Shown piece by piece: positions 20,306 to 29,305 of a DNA stretch of 64,000 bases (positions are counted from its first letter, which is position 1; each line of letters opens with the position of its first letter). The notes beneath the pieces were generated by a model that saw only the letters and a list, made by a program, of their open reading frames with translations, was not told where the DNA came from and ran no database searches. The DNA is from Sphingomonas sp. Ag1 (GTDB lineage: Bacteria > Pseudomonadota > Alphaproteobacteria > Sphingomonadales > Sphingomonadaceae): contig NZ_LAZX01000094.1 of assembly GCF_000980895.1 (NCBI RefSeq), positions 620,001-684,000 on the forward strand. The letters run 5' to 3'. The translations under genes and the position numbers were made by a program.

Positions 20306-21655
20306 TTACCGCACCTGCCGTCCCGCCGCGAGCGCACGTTCGCGCGCTTCGCGATGCCCGATGATCTTGCGCGGATAGTTCGCCGGCAAGCAGCCGCTCT
20401 CCTCCGGATCGTGGATCGCGGCATCGGGCACATCGCGCAACTCGGGCACCCATTCGCGGATATAGTCGGCTGCGTCGAACTTGGCCGATTGCGACAGCGG
20501 CGCCATGATCCGGCCGAACATATTGGCATCGATCCCGGTGCCAGCGACCCATTGCCAGTTCACGCTGTTGTTGCCGTAATCCGCATCGACCAGCGTGTCC
20601 CAGAACCACCGCTCCCCCTCGCGCCAGTCGATCAGCAGATGCTTCACCAGGAAGCTCGCCGTGATCATCCGCACACGATTGTGCATCCACCCCGTGGCCC
20701 ACAATTGCCGCATCCCGGCATCGACGATCGGATATCCGGTGCGCCCCTCCTGCCACGCCTTGAGCTCGCTGGGCGCATGCCGCCATTTCAAACGGTCGAA
20801 ACGCGATCGCCCGTTCTTCTCTGCATAATCCGGCAGCGCGAGGATCAGCCCCGCGGTGAAATCACGCCACGCCAGCTCACGCCGGAAGGATTCAACCCCC
20901 TTCCCCCGTCCCTTCAGGGCCTGCCAGACCTGCCGCGGCGAGATCTCGCCATGATGAAGATGCGGCGACAGTCGCGACGTTCCTTCAACGGACGGCAGGT
21001 TACGGGCGTCGTCATAAACCGCCGCCGCGTCAGCGAAGTCGTCGAGCGCCGCGGCGGCCCCCGCCTCGCCCGGGGTCCAATCCTCGAACCCGGTCGCCCA
21101 ATTGGGCTTGATGGGCAGCAGGTTCCAATCATCTAGGGTATCGCTTTTCGGCCAACGGCCCGGCGCGCTCATGTGCTTCGGCGCGGCAGTTGGCGCTTCC
21201 GGCGGCAACATGGCCAACAGCGCCCGGTAGAAGGCCGAAAACATCCGGAACTGGCCGCCGCTGCCCGTGCGGACACTCTCCGGCGGCCGAAGATGATTCC
21301 CCTCATGAAGGCACAATCGCTCGCCCAGAGCCTCCTCGGCTTCGCGCCACCATGGCTCATAATGCCGGATGGCGTGGATCGTCTCGGCGCCGCAATCGTC
21401 CGCAATGTCCGTCAGAACCGCAGCGGCAGGTCCGCGCCGCAGGATCAACCGGCTGCCAAGATCGCGCAGCGAGCGATCCAACGCTTGCAGGCTGTGGTGC
21501 AGCCACCACCGCTGCGCGCCACCGATCCGCCAGTCGCCCGGCCCTTTGTCATCAAGGACATAGACCGGAATGACGTCCCCTTCCGCCACAGCGGCGACAA
21601 GCGCGGGTTGATCGTGAAGGCGAAGGTCCTGGCGAAACCAGACGAGGGCAGGCAT
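20306..21655 (-). CDS. phrB: Deoxyribodipyrimidine photolyase (CPD class I type)
   Basis: It uses blue light and FAD to split cyclobutane pyrimidine dimers in DNA. The 449-residue protein has the N-terminal antenna-binding Rossmann domain (starting PALVWFRQDLRLHD) and the C-terminal FAD/DNA domain. Hallmark segments there are WATGWMHNRVRM, LLIDWREGERWFWDTL and DADYGNNSVNWQW. ATG 21655 is chosen because family members begin directly at this strand; 18 further residues upstream are possible. It begins 7 bp after the stop of the histone-deacetylase-like gene, so the two are one transcript. Confidence 0.95.
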   Translation of the reverse strand: MPALVWFRQDLRLHDQPALVAAVAEGDVIPVYVLDDKGPGDWRIGGAQRWWLHHSLQALDRSLRDLGSRLILRRGPAAAVLTDIADDCGAETIHAIRHYEPWWREAEEALGERLCLHEGNHLRPPESVRTGSGGQFRMFSAFYRALLAMLPPEAPTAAPKHMSAPGRWPKSDTLDDWNLLPIKPNWATGFEDWTPGEAGAAAALDDFADAAAVYDDARNLPSVEGTSRLSPHLHHGEISPRQVWQALKGRGKGVESFRRELAWRDFTAGLILALPDYAEKNGRSRFDRLKWRHAPSELKAWQEGRTGYPIVDAGMRQLWATGWMHNRVRMITASFLVKHLLIDWREGERWFWDTLVDADYGNNSVNWQWVAGTGIDANMFGRIMAPLSQSAKFDAADYIREWVPELRDVPDAAIHDPEESGCLPANYPRKIIGHREARERALAAGRQVR

Positions 21656-21662
21656 CGCGCGA

Positions 21663-22592
21663 CTACGCAGATCGGATGCCGGCGGTTCCCCCGCGCCAGC
21701 CGCGTTCAAAGGCCTGACCCAAGCGTAGGATCACATCCACATGCCGCCGCGCGATCGCCATAACGTCGTCGCCATATCCGCCCCCCACTGTGCTCGCGAG
21801 CGGCAAGCCGTGTTCCAGTGCCATTTCCGCCACCAGCATATCGCGTGCCGCCAGCCCTCCGTCCGTCAACGCGAGCCGGCCGAGCCGATCACCCGCGTAA
21901 GGATCGACACCACCTTGATAGAGGATGAGGTCAGGTTCAAACCGCGCGATCAGCGAGGGCAATGTGCTTCGGATCGCATCGAGGTACGCGTCATCGCTTG
22001 TCCCATCAGGCAGCGGGACATCCATGGTCGAGCAGGCCTTGCGCGCCGGAAAGTTCTTCTCGGCATGAACCGAGTAAGTCGCGACACCGGGAAAACCTGC
22101 CGTCAGCGCCGCCGTCCCGTCTCCCTGATGAACGTCCAGATCCACCACCAGAACCCGGCGGCCTTCCGCGGCCAGCTGCACAGCTGCGATCGCAAGGTCA
22201 TTCAAGACGCAAAAGCCTGCCCCGGTCTCCGCAAGAGCATGATGACTGCCCCCCGCGGTATTGGCGGCAAAACCATGCTTCAAAGCAATCTGCGCGGCGA
22301 GGTAGGTCCCGCCCGACACAAGCTGCGAGCGGCGCGCGACATTCGCTGTCACGGGGAAGCCAATCCGCCGCTCCTTCTCGCGAGGAACCGCGGCGGCGAT
22401 TACCTCAGCCACATACGCCGCGTCGTGCACCGCCTCCAGCCAGCCGCGCGGCGCCGCGTTCGGACTATGCCAGACGATCGAGTTCCCAGCCGCAAGCAGA
22501 AGATCGCGGATCGCGCCGTTCTTGCCCCACCGGTACGTACTCCTGACGGGCGCCTCGGTGACATAATCGGAGTGATGGACGACGGCGATCAT
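21663..22592 (-). CDS. Histone-deacetylase-family (acetylpolyamine) amidohydrolase
   Basis: A 309-residue zinc amidohydrolase of the arginase/deacetylase fold. The active-site His pair (GGSHHA, 117-118), metal ligands Asp153 and His155 in DLDVHQGDGT, a third Asp at about 230 (YQGGVDPYAGD) and the transition-state Tyr in STVGGGYGDD are all present, so it should be active. Bacterial members deacetylate acetylpolyamines or other small N-acetyl compounds; the substrate here is unknown. It leads a minus-strand run with photolyase and cfa and is divergent from the esterase gene, only 46 bp apart. Confidence 0.9.
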   Translation of the reverse strand: MIAVVHHSDYVTEAPVRSTYRWGKNGAIRDLLLAAGNSIVWHSPNAAPRGWLEAVHDAAYVAEVIAAAVPREKERRIGFPVTANVARRSQLVSGGTYLAAQIALKHGFAANTAGGSHHALAETGAGFCVLNDLAIAAVQLAAEGRRVLVVDLDVHQGDGTAALTAGFPGVATYSVHAEKNFPARKACSTMDVPLPDGTSDDAYLDAIRSTLPSLIARFEPDLILYQGGVDPYAGDRLGRLALTDGGLAARDMLVAEMALEHGLPLASTVGGGYGDDVMAIARRHVDVILRLGQAFERGWRGGTAGIRSA

Positions 22593-22638
22593 CTGCGCCA
22601 AGATAGGTAGCAAAAGCGAACTTTAGGAGAGAGATCGT

Positions 22639-23661
22639 ATGACCGACACGCTTATTCGCGCGGACGATACCGACGCTGCCGCCAATGCCGGCAAACCTTA
22701 CGTGCGCCCCGACGTGCGCGGATTTCTCGATTATCTCAACAGCGTCGAAGGCCCCAAGACCCATGAGGGAACCGCAGAGGCGGCGCGCGCCATGTACCTT
22801 GGCATGAAAGATGTCGCCGATTTGCCCATCGGGGAGTTGGCCACAATCAAGGACCTGACCATCCCTGGCCCGGCGGGCGACATCCCCGCACGCCTGTTCG
22901 ATGTCCGGGAGTCTCGCGAGCCGGGCCCGGTGGTAGTCTTCTTTCACGGCGGTGGCTTCGTCATCGGCAATATCGATACGCACGCCAGCTTCACCGCTGA
23001 GATGTCGCGTCAGCTGGATCTCCCGGTGGTGTCGGTCGACTATCGTCTAGCCCCCGAGCATCGCTTCCCCGCGGCACCAGCGGATTGTGAAGCTGCCGCG
23101 CGCTGGGTCGCCAGCAATCCGGCCGAACTGGGGCGGATCGCGACGAGCCTGGTCCTCTCGGGCGACAGCGCAGGGGGAACGCTGACCATCACCACCGCCA
23201 TGGGTCTGCGCGACGAACCAGCACCCGTCCCTGTGATTGTCCAGGCGCCGATGTATCCGGCGGCCGACATGAACAAGGTGTACCCTTCGTTCGATGATTA
23301 TGCCGAGGGCTTCTTGCTCACGCGCGATACGATGATCTGGTTCGCCGAACATTATCAGGCAGATTTCACCCATTTCCAGGGTTCGCCGATGGTGGGCAGC
23401 CTCACCGGCCTACCGCCCGCCGTCATCATCACCGCCAGCCTCGATCCGATCCGCGACCAAGGGCGCGCCTATGCCGCAGCATTGGTACTGGCCGGCGTTC
23501 CCGTCACCTTCCGAGAGGCGGTGGGCAACGTTCACGGCTTCATCACGTTACGCCAGGCGATCCCGTCCAGCAGTGGCGACGTTGCGGGCTACCTCGCCGC
23601 AGTCAAGGACGCGGTCGTAGAGGCGGAGGGCCAGCGGGTGATGGCTCAGGCAGCGGGCTGA
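22639..23661 (+). CDS. Alpha/beta hydrolase, HSL-type (family IV) esterase
   Basis: A 340-residue esterase or lipase of the hormone-sensitive-lipase group. The oxyanion-hole motif HGGG is at 103-106, the nucleophile Ser177 in GDSAGG, the acid Asp269 in ASLDPIRDQG and the base His299 in NVHGF, so the catalytic triad is complete. No signal peptide is seen, so it is likely cytoplasmic. GGAGAGA lies 7-8 bases before the ATG. Substrate range (short acyl esters, carboxyesters, lactones) cannot be told from sequence. Confidence 0.9.
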   Translation: MTDTLIRADDTDAAANAGKPYVRPDVRGFLDYLNSVEGPKTHEGTAEAARAMYLGMKDVADLPIGELATIKDLTIPGPAGDIPARLFDVRESREPGPVVVFFHGGGFVIGNIDTHASFTAEMSRQLDLPVVSVDYRLAPEHRFPAAPADCEAAARWVASNPAELGRIATSLVLSGDSAGGTLTITTAMGLRDEPAPVPVIVQAPMYPAADMNKVYPSFDDYAEGFLLTRDTMIWFAEHYQADFTHFQGSPMVGSLTGLPPAVIITASLDPIRDQGRAYAAALVLAGVPVTFREAVGNVHGFITLRQAIPSSSGDVAGYLAAVKDAVVEAEGQRVMAQAAG

Positions 23662-23682
23662 GGCCCCCCTAGCTCCAATGTA

Positions 23683-23713
23683 AAAGGGGCAGGCGTTGGT
23701 CGCCTGCCCCTTT
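23683..23713. terminator. Bidirectional terminator between esterase gene and ahcY
   Basis: AAAGGGGCAGGCG (23683-23695) is exactly complementary to CGCCTGCCCCTTT (23701-23713) with a TTGGT loop. A and T runs flank both sides, so it can end the two converging transcripts. Confidence 0.88.
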
Positions 23714-23737
23714 CGAGATCATTGCTGATCGGCTTGA

Positions 23738-25159
23738 TCAGTAACGATAGTGATCCGGCTTGAACGGACCGTCGACCGACACGCCGATGTAGCTCGCCTG
23801 CTTCTCGCTCAGCTTGGACAGCTTCACGCCCAGCTTATCGAGGTGAAGCGCCGCGACCTTTTCGTCGAGGTGCTTGGGCAGGACGTACACTTCGTTCTTG
23901 TAGTTCTCGCCCTTGGTCCACAGCTCGATCTGCGCCAGTGTCTGGTTGGTGAACGACGCGCTCATCACGAACGAAGGGTGGCCGGTGGCGCAGCCCAGGT
24001 TCACGAGGCGACCCTTCGCCAGGATGATGATCTGCTTGCCATCCGGGAACTTCACCAGGTCCGTGCCCGGCTTCACTTCGGTCCACTCGTAATTGTCGAG
24101 CGCAGCGATCTGAATCTCGCTGTCGAAGTGGCCGATGTTGCACACGATCGACATCGGCTTCATCGCCTTCATGTGATCGGCAGTAATCACGTCGGCATTG
24201 CCGGTCGCGGTGACGAAGATGTCGGCGCGCTTCACCGCCTCGTCCATCGTCACGACCTCAAAGCCCTCCATCGCCGCCTGAAGCGCGCAGATCGGATCGA
24301 TCTCGGTCACGAGCACACGGGCGCCGCCGTTGCGCAGCGACTGAGCCGAGCCCTTGCCGACGTCACCGAAGCCGGCGACGCAAGCGACCTTGCCGGCGAG
24401 CATCACGTCGGTGGCGCGGCGGATCGCGTCGACCAGCGATTCCTTGCAGCCATAAAGGTTGTCGAACTTCGACTTCGTGACCGAGTCGTTGACGTTGATC
24501 GCCGGGAACGGCAGCTCACCCTTCTTGGCGATCTCGTACAGGCGGTGGACGCCAGTGGTGGTCTCTTCCGAAACGCCCTTCAGGTTCTTGACGGTCTCGG
24601 TCAGGTAGCCCGGCTTCTTGGCGATGAACGCCTTCAGCGCGCGCTGGAACTCGACTTCCTCGGCATTCTCGGGCTCGCCGAAGCTTTCGCCGCGCTCGAG
24701 CTTCGCACCCCACAGCGCGAACATGGTGGCGTCGCCGCCGTCGTCGAGGATGATGTTGGCGGTCTGGCCGTTGCCGTCATCCCAGTCGAAGATCGAGCCG
24801 ACATAGTCCCAGTAATCGGCCAAGCTCTCGCCCTTCACCGCGAACACCGGGATGCCGGCAGCGGCGATCGCAGCGGCGGCGTGGTCCTGGGTCGAGAAGA
24901 TGTTGCACGTCGCCCAGCGCACGTCAGCGCCGAGCGCCGTCAGCGTCTCGATCAACACGGCGGTCTGGATCGTCATGTGCAGCGAACCAGTGATGCGCGC
25001 GCCCTTCAGCGGCTGCGACGCGCCATATTCCTCGCGCAGCGCCATCAGGCCGGGCATCTCGGTTTCTGCAATGTTGATCTCCGCACGTCCGAAATCAGCA
25101 AGGCTGATGTCCTTGATGACGTAATCGGTAGCGGTGGGGCGATCGAGAACGGTGGCCAC
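23738..25159 (-). CDS. ahcY: Adenosylhomocysteinase
   Basis: AhcY hydrolyses S-adenosylhomocysteine to adenosine and homocysteine, removing the inhibitory product of SAM-dependent methylation. The 473-residue protein has [13 protein letters not shown] near the N-terminus, the NAD-binding [10 protein letters not shown], and the C-terminal KPDHYRY. It includes the extra insert (about 40 residues) seen in bacterial and plant-type enzymes. The GTG start at 25159 has GGAG 7 bases upstream; the frame stays open further upstream but that part runs across the regulatory palindrome. Expression is probably controlled through the palindrome at 25250-25269. Confidence 0.97.
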   Translation of the reverse strand: MATVLDRPTATDYVIKDISLADFGRAEINIAETEMPGLMALREEYGASQPLKGARITGSLHMTIQTAVLIETLTALGADVRWATCNIFSTQDHAAAAIAAAGIPVFAVKGESLADYWDYVGSIFDWDDGNGQTANIILDDGGDATMFALWGAKLERGESFGEPENAEEVEFQRALKAFIAKKPGYLTETVKNLKGVSEETTTGVHRLYEIAKKGELPFPAINVNDSVTKSKFDNLYGCKESLVDAIRRATDVMLAGKVACVAGFGDVGKGSAQSLRNGGARVLVTEIDPICALQAAMEGFEVVTMDEAVKRADIFVTATGNADVITADHMKAMKPMSIVCNIGHFDSEIQIAALDNYEWTEVKPGTDLVKFPDGKQIIILAKGRLVNLGCATGHPSFVMSASFTNQTLAQIELWTKGENYKNEVYVLPKHLDEKVAALHLDKLGVKLSKLSEKQASYIGVSVDGPFKPDHYRY

Positions 25160-25249
25160 TACGGGTCTCCAGAAATTGTGACGCCGGCCAAGGTACGATT
25201 CACCGGCCGGCATGTACCCGCACATAATCGTGAGCACGCAGCAATACAA

Positions 25250-25269
25250 ATATAAAGATATCTTTATAT
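25250..25269. promoter_or_regulatory. Perfect 20-bp palindrome upstream of ahcY (likely operator)
   Basis: ATATAAAGATATCTTTATAT reads identically on both strands. It is strikingly AT-rich in a GC-rich genome. It lies 91 bp before the ahcY start codon and 127 bp before terC. The form fits a site for a dimeric winged-helix repressor; ArsR-type SahR regulators of the SAM cycle bind near ahcY in other proteobacteria. That assignment is inference, since no such regulator gene is in the window. Confidence 0.7.
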
Positions 25270-25395
25270 GTGAATTGCGTTCTCGAGCGTTCTTTATGGG
25301 TGCGCATTGGGGCGGTCGCTATGCGCTTCCATGCCGTGCATCCTCAGGGCAAGAAGCATCGTTGTACGCCCACGATCCGCTGAATGAGGTTGATG

Positions 25396-26196
25396 ATGGA
25401 CAGTTTGCTCTCGCTGTTTACCGACCCTGCCGCCTGGGCAGCACTACTCGCGCTGGTGGTGATGGAGGTCGTGCTGGGCATCGACAATCTCATCTTCATC
25501 TCGATCCTTTCCAACAAGTTGCCAGAGGAACAGCGCACGCGCGCACGCCGGCTGGGCATCGGCCTCGCGCTTGCCATGCGGCTGGTCCTGCTCTCGATGA
25601 TTGCATGGCTGGTGGGGCTGACGGCGGTCGTCTTCGACCTCGGCATTCGCGGGCCACTGAATGACTATGGTCAACCAAGTTTTGAAACGGCGTTCTCTTG
25701 GCGCGATATCATTCTTGTCGTTGGGGGCCTCTTCCTGATCTGGAAGGCCACCAAGGAGATCCACCACAATGTCGATCCGAGCCCCAGCGACGACCTGCTC
25801 GACAAAAAGCAGGTAGCAACGATGAATTTTGGCGCGGCAATCATTCAGATCATCCTGCTCGACATGGTCTTCTCGATCGACTCGATCCTGACGGCGGTCG
25901 GGATGACGGACAATCTTGCCGTGATGGTGATCGCGGTCTTGGTAGCGGTCGGCGCGATGGTTCTGGCGGCGGATCCGCTCGCCAATTTCATCGACCGCAA
26001 TCCCACCGTTGTGATGCTGGCGCTCGGCTTTCTGCTGATGATCGGCGCCGTCCTGATAGCCGACGGCTTTGGCGTCCATGTCCCCAAGGGGTACATTTAT
26101 GCCGCGATGGGCTTCTCCGTACTCGTCGAGGCGCTCAACATCCTCTCGCGCCGCGCGCAGAAGCGCAAGGCAGCGGCGGCAGGGAACGAGAGATGA
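25396..26196 (+). CDS. TerC-family integral membrane protein
   Basis: A 266-residue polytopic inner-membrane protein. The two inverted family repeats are marked by [11 protein letters not shown] early and [15 protein letters not shown] in the second half, each with the acidic residues thought to bind metal. Seven to eight hydrophobic segments are visible. TerC proteins are linked to tellurite resistance and, in several bacteria, to manganese export. The N-terminus may begin at either of two adjacent ATGs (25393 or 25396). It is divergent from ahcY. Confidence 0.88.
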   Translation: MDSLLSLFTDPAAWAALLALVVMEVVLGIDNLIFISILSNKLPEEQRTRARRLGIGLALAMRLVLLSMIAWLVGLTAVVFDLGIRGPLNDYGQPSFETAFSWRDIILVVGGLFLIWKATKEIHHNVDPSPSDDLLDKKQVATMNFGAAIIQIILLDMVFSIDSILTAVGMTDNLAVMVIAVLVAVGAMVLAADPLANFIDRNPTVVMLALGFLLMIGAVLIADGFGVHVPKGYIYAAMGFSVLVEALNILSRRAQKRKAAAAGNER

Positions 26197-26229
26197 ACCA
26201 ACGCGCCTGAGGGCCGGTCAAAAATACCT

Positions 26230-26790
26230 TCAGGCGTGGCCGCTTTCCGTGCCAAGCAGTCGCGGATCGATGCCGGCAGCGTTGAACCCCCGGGTCCAGC
26301 GCTGCGCGGTTTCCGTTTCGAACAGCATGCTCGCGTCATCGGAGACGTTCAGCCAGCCGTGCCGCGTCATCTCGGCATCAAGTTGACCGGCAGACCATCC
26401 GGCATAGCCCAAAGCCACGAGCCACTGCGTCGGCCCTCTCCCCTCCGCAATGGCGCGTAGCGCATCTAGCGTTCCGGACAGTGCCCATTTGCCGGCGACA
26501 TCAATCGTGTCCTGCCCGCTCCAGTCGCGCGAGTGCAGCACAAAGCCGCGGCGCGTCTCGACAGGGCCGCCGAAATGGATCGGCGCATTGGGCGTATCGC
26601 CTGGCGCGATGTTCACTTGTTCCAGAACATCATGCAGCCCCAGTCCAGCAATCTGCGCACCGACGCCGATCCCGATCGCACCCTTTCCGTCGTGCGCGCA
26701 CACCGCGATCACCGCTTGGTCAAAGCGCGGGTCGCCAATTCCGGGCATGGCGAGCAGGAACTGCCCAGTGAGAAAGGTCGTGGTCTCCAT
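26230..26790 (-). CDS. YqgE/AlgH family protein (UPF0301)
   Basis: A 186-residue cytoplasmic protein of the YqgE family, whose biochemical role is still unclear. Recognisable features are the N-terminal LTGQFLLAMPGIGDPRF, PIHFGGPVETRRGFVLH and ALGYAGWSAGQLDAE. Length and motifs are typical. It is convergent with terC (33 bp apart) and divergent from the peroxiredoxin gene, so it is probably transcribed alone. Confidence 0.9.
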   Translation of the reverse strand: METTTFLTGQFLLAMPGIGDPRFDQAVIAVCAHDGKGAIGIGVGAQIAGLGLHDVLEQVNIAPGDTPNAPIHFGGPVETRRGFVLHSRDWSGQDTIDVAGKWALSGTLDALRAIAEGRGPTQWLVALGYAGWSAGQLDAEMTRHGWLNVSDDASMLFETETAQRWTRGFNAAGIDPRLLGTESGHA

Positions 26791-26895
26791 GGCTTACTTC
26801 TACGCCGAGCGGCGGCAACTCGTCACGCTTGAAAAGCCATTCCACCCCTGCGACGTAGTCACGCACACCTTCAGCGCTGCACGGAGCAACAGAAA

Positions 26896-27375
26896 ATGAC
26901 AATCAACGTCGGCGACAAGCTGCCCAAGACCACCCTCGTCAAGGCGACGGATGCTGGCCCTGAGGCGGTCGATTCGCAGAATTACTTTGCCGGCCGCCGC
27001 GTGGCGCTGTTTGCCGTGCCGGGTGCATTTACCCCGACCTGCTCGGCGAAGCACCTTCCGGGCTTCGTGGAGAAGGCCGAGGACCTGAAGGCCAAGGGCA
27101 TTGATGAAATCGTCTGCACGTCCGTGAACGACCCGTTCGTTCTTGGCGCATGGTCGAAGTCAGCGGATGCAACCGACGTCACCATGCTGGCGGATGGCAA
27201 TGGCGACTTCGCCGAAGCGCTGGGTCTCACCATGGACGGCTCGAAATTCGGTATGGGCAAGCGCAGCCAGCGTTATTCCATGATCGTGAACGATGGGGTG
27301 GTGGAGCAGCTCAACGTCGAGGCGCCCGGCGAGTTCAAGGTGAGCTCGGCGGAGCACCTGCTGGGCAACCTCTGA
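26896..27375 (+). CDS. Peroxiredoxin (PRX5-like)
   Basis: A 159-residue thiol peroxidase that reduces hydrogen peroxide and alkyl hydroperoxides. The peroxidatic Cys49 lies in PGAFTPTCSAKHLPGF, the PRX5-type version of the PxxxTxxC motif; a second Cys follows in DEIVCTSVND, and the conserved Arg sits in RSQRYSMIV. No glutaredoxin domain is fused. The ATG follows a purine-rich stretch. The small ElaB-like gene starts 44 bp downstream and may be co-transcribed. Confidence 0.93.
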   Translation: MTINVGDKLPKTTLVKATDAGPEAVDSQNYFAGRRVALFAVPGAFTPTCSAKHLPGFVEKAEDLKAKGIDEIVCTSVNDPFVLGAWSKSADATDVTMLADGNGDFAEALGLTMDGSKFGMGKRSQRYSMIVNDGVVEQLNVEAPGEFKVSSAEHLLGNL

Positions 27376-27419
27376 GATTACAATGCGTTGGTTGTGGAGT
27401 TGATGAGGAGTATCGCACC

Positions 27420-27668
27420 ATGACCAACGCTACCCAGAACAAGGCTACGTCGGCTCACGAAGCGAGCCTGGCAGAGCGCGCGCGCCAGGCCGCGTCCGGT
27501 GCGCAAGCCAAGGTGAGCGCAGCCACGTCCGCAACCACGGGGGCCGTCAAGGATCACCCCTATGCCACGGCGGGGATCGTGGCCGGTGTCGCAGCAGCGA
27601 TCGGGGGCGCAGCCTACGCTGCCAGCCGTCGCAACGCCGAGCAGGGTCACGGCAGCACGAAACACTGA
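27420..27668 (+). CDS. Small alanine-rich protein, DUF883/ElaB-like
   Basis: An 82-residue protein with an N-terminal helical Ala/Gln/Lys-rich region (about 1-45) and a Gly/Ala hydrophobic segment (about 46-66, containing YATAGIVAGVAAAIGGAAYAA) followed by a polar basic tail. The HPYATAGIVAGVAAAIG pattern is the hallmark of YqjD/ElaB-type inner-membrane proteins that associate with ribosomes in stationary phase in E. coli. GAGGAG precedes the ATG. Function here is by analogy only. Confidence 0.7.
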   Translation: MTNATQNKATSAHEASLAERARQAASGAQAKVSAATSATTGAVKDHPYATAGIVAGVAAAIGGAAYAASRRNAEQGHGSTKH

Positions 27669-27683
27669 TGCGCAGGGTCGCTC

Positions 27684-27699
27684 CGGGTAAACACCCGGG
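27684..27699 (+). terminator. Small hairpin after the ElaB-like gene
   Basis: CCGGGT (27684-27689) pairs with ACCCGG (27694-27699) around AAAC. It is short and without a T-run; a weak terminator at best. Confidence 0.3.
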
Positions 27700-27765
27700 G
27701 CCACCCATCGCGCTGGCAGACTACCCAGTCTTGCCAGTGTCACCATCGCGGCGTAACGATCCGCG

Positions 27766-29199
27766 ATGACTGCTCAAGACATCGTTGCCGAACTCGATCG
27801 GCTTTATTCCCGCGCTGTCGCACGCTTGCAGGCAGCGCTGGATCTCTACCTTACCGAAGGAACACCGCCGCCGCCCGAGGCACGCCGCGACGGCTCGTTC
27901 GCTTATCCCGAGATCCGCCTCACCTTTGCCGGCGGTGGTGACCATCGGCCGGCGCCGTTGCGCTCCTTCGGTCGGCTTGTCACGCCGGGCGAGTACCGGA
28001 TTTCGGTCACGAAGCCCGCGCTGTTCGCGGATTATCTCGTCGAGCAACTGACCCTGTTGATGGAAGATTATGAAGTCTCCGTCCAAGCAGTGGCGGGCGC
28101 CACGGAAATCCCGTTCCCCTATGTTCTCGACGCCGGCCACGCGCTGAGCCTGGACGAGGTTTCGGCCGCCGAACTCGCACGCCATTTCCCCGCGACTGAG
28201 CTCGCCCATATTGGCGACGAGATCGCGGACGGTCTGTGGGCCTCTATCGATGGCACCCGTCCCCTCGCGCTGTTTGACGGGCTCCGCACCGACTTCAGTC
28301 TCGCGCGGCTGCGCCACTATACCGGCACGTCGCCGGAGCATGTGCAGCGCTACGTGCTGTTCACCAACTATCACCGGTACGTCGACGAATTCGTTCGCTG
28401 GGGCGCGAGCCAGGTGACCGGCGACAGCCGCTTTACGGCACTCGCTGGTCCAGGTGGCGTCATGTTCCACCCCGGCGATGATCCGGCGGTACTCGACGAC
28501 AGCGCATGGCGGCGGCTGCAGATGCCAGCCTATCATCTGATGGCGCCGGATCGATCGGGCATCACATTGGTCAACATCGGCGTTGGACCTTCCAATGCGA
28601 AGACGATCACGGATCACCTGGCCGTCACCCGTCCTGATGCCTGGATGATGATTGGCCATTGCGGCGGGCTGCGCCCATCGCAGCGGATCGGCGATTACGT
28701 GCTGGCACACGCCTACCTGCGTGACGATCACGTGTTGGATGACATGTTGCCGCCTGAAATCCCGGTACCAGCGATTGCGGAAGTTCAGCAGGCATTGGCG
28801 CGCGCGGCCGAGACCGTGTCTGGCCAGTCCGGTGAGGAACTGAAGCGGCGGCTGCGGACCGGTACGATCGTCACCACCGATGATCGCAACTGGGAGCTGC
28901 GATACAGTCGCTCTGCGCTCCGCTTTTCGCTAAGCCGCGCAGTGGGGATCGACATGGAATCCGCCACGATCGCCGCTCAGGGCTTCCGCTTCCGCGTGCC
29001 CTACGGCACGTTACTATGCGTATCCGACAAGCCGCTTCATGGCGAGTTGAAGCTGCCGGGCCAAGCCAACCGGTTCTACGAGCGCGCGATCTCCGAACAT
29101 ATGCGAATCGGGATCGAAACCTGCGAGGAGCTGTGGCGTGAAGGCCAGAAGCTCCACAGCCGTAAGCTGCGGGCGTTCAACGAGCCGCCGTTCCGCTGA
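27766..29199 (+). CDS. amn: AMP nucleosidase
   Basis: Amn hydrolyses AMP to adenine and ribose-5-phosphate, adjusting the adenylate pool. The 477-residue length matches the bacterial enzyme. The N-terminal regulatory region (about 1-180) precedes a nucleoside-phosphorylase-fold domain with GITLVNIGVGPSNAKT, MIGHCGGLRPSQ and the base-site segment GIDMESATIAAQGFRFRVPYGTLLCVSDKPLHGE. The gene is monocistronic in appearance. Confidence 0.95.
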   Translation: MTAQDIVAELDRLYSRAVARLQAALDLYLTEGTPPPPEARRDGSFAYPEIRLTFAGGGDHRPAPLRSFGRLVTPGEYRISVTKPALFADYLVEQLTLLMEDYEVSVQAVAGATEIPFPYVLDAGHALSLDEVSAAELARHFPATELAHIGDEIADGLWASIDGTRPLALFDGLRTDFSLARLRHYTGTSPEHVQRYVLFTNYHRYVDEFVRWGASQVTGDSRFTALAGPGGVMFHPGDDPAVLDDSAWRRLQMPAYHLMAPDRSGITLVNIGVGPSNAKTITDHLAVTRPDAWMMIGHCGGLRPSQRIGDYVLAHAYLRDDHVLDDMLPPEIPVPAIAEVQQALARAAETVSGQSGEELKRRLRTGTIVTTDDRNWELRYSRSALRFSLSRAVGIDMESATIAAQGFRFRVPYGTLLCVSDKPLHGELKLPGQANRFYERAISEHMRIGIETCEELWREGQKLHSRKLRAFNEPPFR

Positions 29200-29244
29200 C
29201 AAACCGTGCGAGCGGTGCGGCACCAGTGCTGCACTGCTCGCAAC

Positions 29245-29270
29245 GAAACGATTTATCTCCCCGCTGCGTT
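29245..29270 (+). promoter_or_regulatory. Possible EcfG-type (general stress) promoter
   Basis: GAAAC, 17 bases, then CGTT lies 35-60 bp upstream of the Lys/Pro/Ala-rich gene. The alphaproteobacterial EcfG consensus is GGAAC-N16/17-CGTT, so this has one mismatch. Judged by eye only. Confidence 0.25.
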
Positions 29271-29305
29271 ACCGGCCTGACTGCATGCGAAAAGGGGAGC
29301 AGACC

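Noticed and set aside
23750..25255. 501-codon open frame antisense to ahcY
   Set aside because: Same antisense effect; it also runs through the operator palindrome.
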